Notes under the pieces: model-generated | What the model was told of the DNA's origin: nothing | Database searches by the model: none | Seen by the model: only the letters and a program-made list of their open reading frames with translations | Position numbers and translations under genes: made by a program | Part shown: positions 1 through 5,251 of the stretch, piece by piece | Layout: the number at the start of each line of letters is the position of its first letter | How positions within the stretch are numbered: position 1 is the first letter of the stretch | Assembly (NCBI GenBank): GCA_025455505.1 | Contig: JALOMK010000184.1 | Coordinates: 1-5,251, forward strand | Direction of reading: 5' to 3' | DNA length: 5,251 bases | From: Bacteroidales bacterium | Lineage (GTDB): Bacteria; Bacteroidota; Bacteroidia; Bacteroidales; VadinHA17

Positions 1-2
1 AG

Positions 3-1061
3 GATGCAATAGCAACGGCAGCTACAAATATAGAGAAGTTTCATAAAGCCGGGGGAACGATAAGTTTAAGAACAGTTACAACTGAAGGAGTGAGTTGCTG
101 GAAAAAAGCACTGCCGATTGAAAAAGCCGGCCTTTACATCCCCGGAGGCACTGCCCCTCTCTTCTCAACTTTCCTGATGCTGGGAATTCCCGCAAAGCTG
201 GCTGGATGCGGCGAAATAGTTGTTTGCACGCCTCCCGGCAAGGATGGAACAATATTACCTGCCATACTCTACACAGCCTGGTTGCTGGGGATAAGAAAAA
301 TGTACAGGGCCGGAGGCGCGCAGGCAATAGCGGCAATGGCTTACGGCACGGAGACAATCCCGGCGGTCTACAAGATCTTTGGACCGGGCAACAGCTATGT
401 TACTCGGGCAAAGGAGCTTGTCCAGACAGAAGGAGTTGCAATTGACATGCCCGCGGGACCAAGCGAAGTTCTTGTAATAGCCGACGGGAATGCTGATCCG
501 GAATTTGTTGCGGCCGACCTGCTGTCGCAGGCGGAGCATGGTAGTGACAGCCAGGTTATGCTGCTCGGCACCGAAAGGCAGCATCTGGGGAGGATACTGG
601 ACGAAACAAGGAGGCAGCTTGAATTTCTTCCCAGGAAGGAGACAGCCGCCAGGGCTCTTTCAAACAGCAGGTGCATACTCCTTCCGACTATCGGCGACTG
701 CATTGCTTTCAGCAACATGTATGCCCCTGAACACCTGATTCTGAACTGCAAAGATTATGAAGTCCTGGCGGACAAGGTAACCAATGCCGGATCAGTTTTC
801 CTTGGCAAATACAGCTGTGAGAGCGCAGGCGACTATGCATCGGGGACAAATCACACCCTCCCCACTAACGGCTATGCAAGAAGCTACAGCGGGCTGTCAG
901 TGTCATCGTTCATGAAAGAGATATCCTTCCAGAAACTAAGCGGCGATGGCCTCAGGAGACTTGGTCCGGTAATTGAAAGAATGGCAGCAGCCGAAATGCT
1001 CGATGCGCACAGGAACGCAGTATCAATAAGACTAAAAAAGCTTGATGAAAACAGAGATTAA
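3..1061 (+). CDS. hisD: Histidinol dehydrogenase, 5'-truncated by the window edge
   Basis: Catalyses the last two steps of histidine synthesis in the cytoplasm: NAD-dependent, zinc-dependent oxidation of L-histidinol through the aldehyde to L-histidine. The frame is open from base 3 to the TAA at 1059-1061 (352 residues seen), and family sequence begins at once (IEKFHKAGG, then PIEKAGLYIPGGTAPLFST), so the GTG at 90 is an internal codon and the true start lies upstream. Zinc ligands known from E. coli HisD are recognisable as Gln (528-530) and His (537-539) in SQAEHGSDSQ, Asp (831-833) in ESAGDYASGTNH, and His (1008-1010) in LDAHRNAVSIR. The catalytic Glu-His pair is in MYAPEHL (729-734). Spacing between these residues matches E. 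coli HisD as I recall it with a constant offset of 83, so about 83 residues are missing at the N-terminus and no internal indel is evident. The last 17 bases overlap hisC. The protein looks intact and functional. Confidence 0.97.
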   Translation, partial: DAIATAATNIEKFHKAGGTISLRTVTTEGVSCWKKALPIEKAGLYIPGGTAPLFSTFLMLGIPAKLAGCGEIVVCTPPGKDGTILPAILYTAWLLGIRKMYRAGGAQAIAAMAYGTETIPAVYKIFGPGNSYVTRAKELVQTEGVAIDMPAGPSEVLVIADGNADPEFVAADLLSQAEHGSDSQVMLLGTERQHLGRILDETRRQLEFLPRKETAARALSNSRCILLPTIGDCIAFSNMYAPEHLILNCKDYEVLADKVTNAGSVFLGKYSCESAGDYASGTNHTLPTNGYARSYSGLSVSSFMKEISFQKLSGDGLRRLGPVIERMAAAEMLDAHRNAVSIRLKKLDENRD

Positions 1062-2079
1062 TGACCTGGTCAGGGAAAATGTGAAGCGCATGAGACCGTA
1101 TTCCTGCGCCCGCGATGAATTCAGCGGCCAAGCATCTGTATTCCTCGATGCAAACGAAAGTCCCTATGGAAACCTTAACAGGTACCCCGATCCGCTTCAA
1201 AAGGAATTAAGAAGGGAGATATCATTGATAAAGAATATTCCCGGGGACATGATCTTCATCGGCAACGGGAGCGATGAAGCAATAGACCTCTGCTACAGAA
1301 TTTTCTGTACTCCGGGAAAGGATAAGGTGCTTCTCTTCCCTCCCACTTACGGGATGTATGAGGTTGCTGCAGAGGCAAATGACATAGAGGTAATTAAACT
1401 TCATCTTGATGAATCGTTCGGTATAGATATAAGTGGTGCTGTCGAAGTTATTATAAAGGAGAAGCCAAAACTTGTTTTTGTGTGTTCCCCGAATAATCCC
1501 ACGGGAAACAGCATGCGAAATGAGGACATTGTTACACTGCTCGAAACTGTGAATGGCATAGTGGCAGTTGACGAGGCATATATTGATTTCAGTACGAAAC
1601 CTTCGCTGCTGCCGCTGATTGAAGAATATCCCAACCTGGTAGTTTTGCATACATTCAGCAAAGCTTATGGAATGGCCGCAGCCAGGATTGGAATGGCATT
1701 CTCAGGAAAGGAAACCATAAGCCTGTTCAGTAAGATGAAATACCCTTACAATATAAGCAGCCTGAACCAGTCAGCAGTTCTTGATGTGATAAGGACTCCA
1801 GGCCTCAAAGACAGCAATGTGGCTGATATCCTGGCAGAAAAAAAACGCCTTGAGATCAGTCTGGCATCGCTGAAAATTGTTGAGAAGGTTTTCCCAAGCG
1901 ATGCAAATTTCCTTCTAATCAGGGTAAGGGAGGCAGATTATGTATACAAGTCATTGCTTGACCTGGGAATTGTAACAAGGAACAGGAACTCTGTTGTGGA
2001 AGGCTGTATAAGGATAACTGTAGGAACAGCTGAGGAAAATGAAATACTGATTAATTCTCTGAAAAAAATATCACTATGA
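1045..2079 (+). CDS. hisC: Histidinol-phosphate aminotransferase
   Basis: A PLP enzyme of the class I/II aminotransferase fold that transfers an amino group from glutamate to imidazole acetol phosphate, giving L-histidinol phosphate. The 344-residue product is a normal length for the family. Visible motifs, in order: ANESPYGN with RYPDP (37-50), GNGSDEAID (73-81), PPTYGMY (99-105), CSPNNPTGN (147-155, Asn151 for the cofactor), VDEAY (175-179, Asp176 and Tyr179), HTFSKAYGMAAARIG (202-216, Lys206 as the Schiff-base lysine and Arg214 for the PLP phosphate), and CIRITVGT near the end (Arg323 for the substrate carboxylate). I chose ATG 1045. A TTG at 1042 directly before it is possible but less likely. 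No clear Shine-Dalgarno sequence precedes it, only an A-rich run. The gene starts inside hisD (17-base overlap) and shares ATGA with hisB, which fits translational coupling. HisC in particular is supported over a general aminotransferase by its place in the operon. Confidence 0.97.
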   Translation: MKTEINDLVRENVKRMRPYSCARDEFSGQASVFLDANESPYGNLNRYPDPLQKELRREISLIKNIPGDMIFIGNGSDEAIDLCYRIFCTPGKDKVLLFPPTYGMYEVAAEANDIEVIKLHLDESFGIDISGAVEVIIKEKPKLVFVCSPNNPTGNSMRNEDIVTLLETVNGIVAVDEAYIDFSTKPSLLPLIEEYPNLVVLHTFSKAYGMAAARIGMAFSGKETISLFSKMKYPYNISSLNQSAVLDVIRTPGLKDSNVADILAEKKRLEISLASLKIVEKVFPSDANFLLIRVREADYVYKSLLDLGIVTRNRNSVVEGCIRITVGTAEENEILINSLKKISL

Positions 2080-3164
2080 AGAAAGTGCTTTTCATCGACA
2101 GGGATGGAACAATCATCGAAGAGCCGGCAGATGAGCAGGTCGACAGCCTTGAAAAACTCTCGTTCATGAAAGGTGCCATCTGCTCGCTTTCCCGCATTTC
2201 AAGGGAGACTGATTATGAGCTTGTAATAGTCACAAACCAGGACGGTCTGGGCACTGCGTCATTTCCGGAGGAGAACTTCTGGCCTGCCCACAACAAAATG
2301 CTTTCCATTTTAAGGTCGGAAGGAATTGAGTTCAAAGAAATCTTTATTGACAGGACAACACCTGAACAGCGTGCCCCCACAAGGAAACCGGGAACGGCAA
2401 TGCTTGGCAGGTATCTTGCAGGTGGCGTGGATCTTTCAGAGTCCTTCGTCATAGGTGACAGGCTCTCGGATGTGGAACTTGCCGGCAACCTGGGTTGCAG
2501 GGCCATTCTCCTGAAAGATGTGCCCATAAGTGAAGCTGTCCTTTGCACGACCGACTGGAAAAGGATAGCCTCATTTCTTTGCGGGAGCCCTCGAACGGCC
2601 ATGGTTTCGAGAAATACAAGCGAGACAGCGGTTGAAGTCGAAATAAACCTCGACGGCAGCGGGAACAGCAGAATCAGGACAGGCATTGGATTCCTCGATC
2701 ACATGCTCAGCCAGGTGGCAAGGCATGGGTCACTCGATGTGCGGATCGCTGCTGACGGAGACCTGCATGTAGATGAACATCATACGATTGAAGATGTAGC
2801 CATTACCTTAGGCGATGCAGTGAATAAGGCCCTTGGAGGCAGGAAGGGCTTTGAGCGCTACAGCTTTGTGCTGCCGATGGATGATTCGCTTGCAATGGTC
2901 GCATTAGACCTGGGCGGAAGGCAGTGGCTGGAATGGGATGTTGAATTCACAGGTGAAAAGATCGGCGAAATGCCGACTGAAATGTTCTTTCATTTTTTCA
3001 AATCTTTCTCCGACAGTGCACGATGCAATCTTAACATTAAGGTTACGGGAAGCAATGACCATCACAAGGCAGAAGCTCTGTTCAAGGCCTTCGGAAAGGC
3101 TCTGAGGTCCGCTGTATCAAAAACTGGCAACCCTGCACTGCCTTCAACAAAGGAACTTATATGA
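2076..3164 (+). CDS. hisB: Bifunctional histidinol-phosphatase / imidazoleglycerol-phosphate dehydratase
   Basis: A two-domain protein of 362 residues (E. coli HisB has 355) that performs two non-consecutive steps. The N-terminal HAD-superfamily domain (about 1-168) dephosphorylates histidinol phosphate. It shows FIDRDGT with Asp8 and Asp10 as nucleophile and acid/base, VTNQDGLGT with Thr53, RKP with Lys104, and VIGDRLSD with Asp128 and Asp132. The C-terminal domain (about 175-362) is IGP dehydratase, a metal-dependent enzyme. It shows RNTSET with Glu183, GFLDHML with His209, ARHG with His217, DEHHTIED (233-240), TEMFFHFF with His306, and NDHHKAEALFKAFGKAL (327-343). The C-terminus LPSTKELI varies the usual PSTKG ending. 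One oddity: the four Cys/His zinc ligands found before RKP in E. coli HisB are all replaced (see findings). ATG 2076 overlaps the hisC stop as ATGA, and the end overlaps hisH the same way. The fusion is known from enterobacteria and Bacteroidota. Confidence 0.97.
   Translation: MKKVLFIDRDGTIIEEPADEQVDSLEKLSFMKGAICSLSRISRETDYELVIVTNQDGLGTASFPEENFWPAHNKMLSILRSEGIEFKEIFIDRTTPEQRAPTRKPGTAMLGRYLAGGVDLSESFVIGDRLSDVELAGNLGCRAILLKDVPISEAVLCTTDWKRIASFLCGSPRTAMVSRNTSETAVEVEINLDGSGNSRIRTGIGFLDHMLSQVARHGSLDVRIAADGDLHVDEHHTIEDVAITLGDAVNKALGGRKGFERYSFVLPMDDSLAMVALDLGGRQWLEWDVEFTGEKIGEMPTEMFFHFFKSFSDSARCNLNIKVTGSNDHHKAEALFKAFGKALRSAVSKTGNPALPSTKELI
3149..3154 (+). promoter_or_regulatory. Probable ribosome binding site of hisH
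   Basis: AAAGGA lies inside the last codons of hisB, six bases before ATG 3161. It is a fair Shine-Dalgarno match and supports that start. The neighbouring hisC and hisB starts have only A-rich stretches there. Confidence 0.5.
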
Positions 3165-3739
3165 TAGCTATAGTAAAATACAACGCAGGAAACATCAGGT
3201 CGGTACAGAACGCCATCGCCCGCCTGGGGTACGAAAGCCTCATAACAGACGACCCGGAAGAGCTGAGAAAGGCATCAAAAGTTGTTTTCCCCGGAGTCGG
3301 CGAAGCCAGTTCGGCAATGAACTGCCTGCGCCGGCAGGGACTTGACACTGTAATATTATCTCTTGAACAACCGGTGCTGGGGATCTGCCTGGGCTTGCAG
3401 CTGCTGTGCAGCCACTCGGAGGAGAATGACACTGAATGCCTTGGAGTGTTCGATGCACGCGTAAGGCTCTTCCCTCCCGTAGATAAGGTCCCTCACATGG
3501 GATGGAATAACTTCCTTACCCTTAAAGGTGATCTGTTCAGGGGAGTGGGTATTGAGGAGGATGTTTACTTCGTGCACAGCTATTATCCGGAGATATCCTC
3601 TGCAACAACTGCAACATGCGACTATATACTGCCTTTCAGCGCAGCAATGCAAAGGGGGAATTTCTATGCCACGCAGTTCCATCCGGAAAAGTCAGCTCTG
3701 ACAGGCGACAGGATCCTGAAAAACTTCCTTGAGCTGTGA
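3161..3739 (+). CDS. hisH: Imidazole glycerol phosphate synthase, glutaminase subunit
   Basis: A class I (triad) glutamine amidotransferase that hydrolyses glutamine and passes ammonia through the HisF barrel for IGP and AICAR formation. The protein is 192 residues, close to the 196 of E. coli. Visible features: VKYNAGNIRSV at the N-terminus, PGVG (44-47) near the oxyanion site, GICLGLQ with the nucleophile Cys76, VPHMGWN (110-116), YFVHSYY (136-142), and QFHPEKS (172-178) with His174 and Glu176 completing the triad, followed by the usual ILKNFLEL end. The Lys-Tyr-Asn-Ala start in place of the common Asp-Tyr-Gly is one I associate with Bacteroidota HisH. ATG 3161 shares ATGA with the hisB stop, and the stop shares GTGA with hisA. 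The partner subunit hisF lies one gene downstream, so the two are made from the same message but are not adjacent. All catalytic residues are present. Confidence 0.97.
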   Translation: MIAIVKYNAGNIRSVQNAIARLGYESLITDDPEELRKASKVVFPGVGEASSAMNCLRRQGLDTVILSLEQPVLGICLGLQLLCSHSEENDTECLGVFDARVRLFPPVDKVPHMGWNNFLTLKGDLFRGVGIEEDVYFVHSYYPEISSATTATCDYILPFSAAMQRGNFYATQFHPEKSALTGDRILKNFLEL

Positions 3740-4461
3740 GAATAATACCTGCGATAGACATAATCGGGGGTCGCTGCGTGAGGCTCACGCAAGGCGATTA
3801 CTCATCTGTCAGGACCTATTCTGACGATCCTCTTGCAATTGCCCGAAGCTTTGAAGACAACGGCATAAAATGGCTGCATCTTGTCGACCTTGACGGTGCA
3901 AGGGAGAAGAATGTTAAAAACCTGTACGTCCTGGAAAAGATCGCATCATCCACGGGGCTTAAAATTGAATTCAGCGGAGGTATCAGGATGAAATCAGATA
4001 TAAGGGATGCTTTCGGGGCCGGAGCCGTCCAGGTATCATGCGGCAGCATCGCAGCACAAAACAGGGAGCTGTTCCTTGAATGGCTTGACATTTTTGGCAA
4101 TTCAAGAATAGTCCTTGGCGCTGATGCAAGGAACAGGATGATAGCGACCTCAGGCTGGCTCGATGAATCGACAAGCGAGGTAACAGAGTACATTAAGGAA
4201 TACAAGAGGCAGGGAGTAAAGTATGTTATTTGCACCGACATTGACAGGGACGGGATGCTCGAAGGACCCTCGGCAGCCCTGTACGGAGAAATACTTGCAG
4301 GCTGCAATATCAGGCTTATTGCCAGCGGGGGGATAACATCGCTTGAAGATCTTGCCCTGCTTAGGGAAACAGGCTGTGACGGGGCCATCATCGGAAAAGC
4401 GATCTATGAAGGTAAAATCGGATTAAAGGAATTAGGAGAATTATGCTCAAGAGAAGAATAA
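3736..4461 (+). CDS. hisA: ProFAR isomerase (phosphoribosylformimino-5-aminoimidazole carboxamide ribotide isomerase)
   Basis: A (beta/alpha)8-barrel enzyme that catalyses the Amadori rearrangement of ProFAR to PRFAR, the substrate of HisH/HisF. The product is 241 residues (E. coli 245). Visible motifs: [20 protein letters not shown] with the catalytic base Asp8, HLVDLDGA (48-55), FSGGIR (79-84) and CGSIA (102-106) of the first phosphate site, LGAD with Asp130 as the expected acid, CTDIDRDGM (166-174, Thr167), ASGGI (196-200) and [11 protein letters not shown] (218-228) of the second phosphate site. The start is fixed: GTG at 3736 is the only usable codon, because an in-frame TGA lies at 3730-3732 and the conserved N-terminal strand begins right after. 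GTG overlaps the hisH stop as GTGA and no good Shine-Dalgarno precedes it, so translation probably depends on ribosomes finishing hisH. DLDGA and the residues around Asp130 point to HisA, not HisF. Confidence 0.97.
   Translation: MRIIPAIDIIGGRCVRLTQGDYSSVRTYSDDPLAIARSFEDNGIKWLHLVDLDGAREKNVKNLYVLEKIASSTGLKIEFSGGIRMKSDIRDAFGAGAVQVSCGSIAAQNRELFLEWLDIFGNSRIVLGADARNRMIATSGWLDESTSEVTEYIKEYKRQGVKYVICTDIDRDGMLEGPSAALYGEILAGCNIRLIASGGITSLEDLALLRETGCDGAIIGKAIYEGKIGLKELGELCSREE
4434..4438 (+). promoter_or_regulatory. Ribosome binding site of hisF
   Basis: AGGAG inside the end of hisA, four bases before ATG 4443, is the clearest Shine-Dalgarno sequence in the window. It fixes the hisF start, which agrees with the conserved N-terminus. 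Confidence 0.65.
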
Positions 4462-5201
4462 TACCCTGCCTCGACATTAAAAACGGCAGGACGGTAAAAG
4501 GGATAAATTTTGTAAACCTCAGGGACGCCGGCGATCCCGTAGAACTTGCCGCAGAATATGCAGCACAGGGAGCAGATGAACTCGTGTTCCTGGATATCAC
4601 TGCAACAATTGAAAGGAGAAAGACACTGGCAGCCCTTGTTGAAAGGATAGCAGGAAAAATAAACATTCCCTTCACTGTGGGCGGCGGAATCGAGAGCGTG
4701 GGCGATGTATCGCTCCTGATAGGTGCAGGGGCGGATAAAATCACTATCAATTCCTCAGCAGTGCGTAACCCCGGTCTGATATCCGAAATAGCATCAGAAT
4801 TCGGAAGCCAGTGTGTGGTTGTTGCAATAGACACCCGGTTTGCTGACAATGAATGGATAGTTTACGTTGACGGTGGAAGGACTCCGACGAACCTTTTTAC
4901 TCGGGATTGGGCAAGAAAGGCCGAAGAACTTGGCGCCGGCGAAATACTTCTCACTTCAATGAACAGTGACGGAACCAGGGACGGTTTCTCAATTACAGTT
5001 ACTTCAGATGTGAGCAGCATTGTCAACATCCCTGTGATTGCGTCGGGAGGTGCAGGAACCCTGGAACATTTCAGGGATGTCTTCTGGAACAGCTCCTGCA
5101 GCGCCGCCCTTGCAGCTTCTGTCTTCCACTTCGGGGAAATAGGTATAAGAGATCTTAAGGAATACCTTAAAAAGGAAGGCATAGCAGTAAGGACCTGCTG
5201 A
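4443..5201 (+). CDS. hisF: Imidazole glycerol phosphate synthase, cyclase subunit
   Basis: A (beta/alpha)8-barrel subunit that uses ammonia from HisH to convert PRFAR into IGP, which continues to histidine, and AICAR, which returns to purine synthesis. The product is 252 residues (Thermotoga maritima HisF has 253). Residue numbers match that well-studied enzyme closely: catalytic Asp11 ([15 protein letters not shown], with Lys19 in loop 1) and Asp130 (VAIDTRF), Asp176 (NSDGT), and the ammonia-gate residues Arg5, Glu46, Lys99 and Glu167. Phosphate sites are seen at TVGGGIE (78-84), SS (104-105), ASGGAG (200-205) and AASVFHFGE (224-232). The match shows that the barrel has no major insertion or loss. 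ATG 4443 starts within hisA (19-base overlap) behind a good Shine-Dalgarno. hisA and hisF are ancient paralogues with half-barrel repeats, but [15 protein letters not shown] and SVFHFGE mark this one as HisF. Confidence 0.97.
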   Translation: MLKRRIIPCLDIKNGRTVKGINFVNLRDAGDPVELAAEYAAQGADELVFLDITATIERRKTLAALVERIAGKINIPFTVGGGIESVGDVSLLIGAGADKITINSSAVRNPGLISEIASEFGSQCVVVAIDTRFADNEWIVYVDGGRTPTNLFTRDWARKAEELGAGEILLTSMNSDGTRDGFSITVTSDVSSIVNIPVIASGGAGTLEHFRDVFWNSSCSAALAASVFHFGEIGIRDLKEYLKKEGIAVRTC

Positions 5202-5251
5202 GAAGATCCGTGGTAAGATAAATTTTCCTATTGAAGGAATCATAACAGGCC
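5202..5251 (+). other. Tail after hisF; possible beginning of the next operon gene (hisI/hisIE expected)
   Basis: No terminator hairpin is seen after the hisF stop. One + strand frame stays open to the edge. From 5215 it reads KINFPIEGIITG, which faintly recalls the N-terminus of HisI/HisIE (a short I-D/N-F segment followed by G-L/I-I). There is no ATG, GTG or TTG in that frame after its upstream TAA (5188-5190), so a start would have to be a rare codon such as ATA 5218 or ATC 5206. The assignment rests on only about eleven codons and on the common operon order, so it is weak. The tail may equally be a non-coding spacer. Confidence 0.2.

Noticed and set aside
1042..1044. TTG 1042 as the hisC start
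   Set aside because: ATG follows immediately at 1045 and is the more likely initiator. The choice adds one residue only and cannot be settled from the sequence.
90..1061. GTG 90 as the start of hisD
   Set aside because: The same frame is open to base 3 and already encodes family sequence upstream of 90, and about 80 further residues are expected before the window. The codon is an internal valine.
2213..2686. Antisense open frame of 157 codons opposite the HisB phosphatase domain
   Set aside because: It is a shadow of hisB with no recognisable domain and no supporting context.
2076..3164. hisB as two separate genes joined by a sequencing error
   Set aside because: The frame is continuous through the linker, and the total length and domain order match known bifunctional HisB proteins.
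3816..4391. Long antisense open frame of 191 codons opposite hisA
   Set aside because: It lies wholly inside a well-supported gene. Its protein is rich in Ser, Pro and Leu without a recognisable motif, as expected from the reverse strand of a coding region.
4388..4849. Antisense open frame of 153 codons across the hisA/hisF junction
   Set aside because: It is opposite two conserved genes and has no family motif. Low-complexity Ser/Leu/Ile content points to a chance frame.
1..5251. A hidden novel system, mobile element, CRISPR array, tRNA or riboswitch
   Set aside because: Nearly every base belongs to a recognised his gene, no intergenic gap of useful size exists, and I saw no direct-repeat array, transposase motif or tRNA-like fold.

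Overview
The window is one uninterrupted stretch of a histidine biosynthesis operon. All genes are on the + strand, in the order hisD (cut by the left edge) - hisC - hisB - hisH - hisA - hisF. About 50 bases follow hisF, in which the next gene may begin. Every intact gene overlaps its neighbour by 4 to 19 bases, so there is no internal room for a promoter or terminator, and the whole stretch is most simply read as one polycistronic message. The start of the operon (hisG and the 5' part of hisD would be expected) and its end (hisI or hisIE would be expected) lie outside the window.

The organism is most likely a member of the Bacteroidota. This is an inference from four things. HisB is a two-domain histidinol-phosphatase/IGP-dehydratase fusion. 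The HisH N-terminus reads VKYNAGNIRSV rather than the commoner DYG-type start. HisC and HisB carry local sequences that I associate with that phylum (KYPYN in HisC; FWPAHN and the IDR...APTRKP loop in HisB). Ribosome binding sites are weak at most starts. Arginine is encoded mainly by AGG/AGA (13 of 16 codons in hisF, 15 of 17 in hisA). Gammaproteobacteria also have fused HisB, but the other signs do not fit them.

Region by region: bases 3-1061 hold the C-terminal four-fifths of histidinol dehydrogenase; 1045-2079 histidinol-phosphate aminotransferase; 2076-3164 the bifunctional HisB; 3161-3739 the glutaminase subunit of imidazole glycerol phosphate (IGP) synthase; 3736-4461 the ProFAR isomerase; 4443-5201 the cyclase subunit of IGP synthase; 5202-5251 a short tail. 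In pathway order, HisA isomerises ProFAR to PRFAR, HisH/HisF turn PRFAR into IGP and AICAR using glutamine, the HisB C-terminal domain dehydrates IGP, HisC transaminates the product, the HisB N-terminal domain removes the phosphate, and HisD oxidises histidinol to histidine. The window therefore encodes every step from ProFAR to histidine.

This is ordinary core metabolism and I see no novel system, mobile element, CRISPR array or RNA gene. The points worth a second look are the complete loss of the Cys/His zinc-binding loop in the HisB phosphatase domain, the regular 4-base start/stop overlaps (including a forced GTG start for hisA), and a reading frame entering the right edge with no standard start codon.
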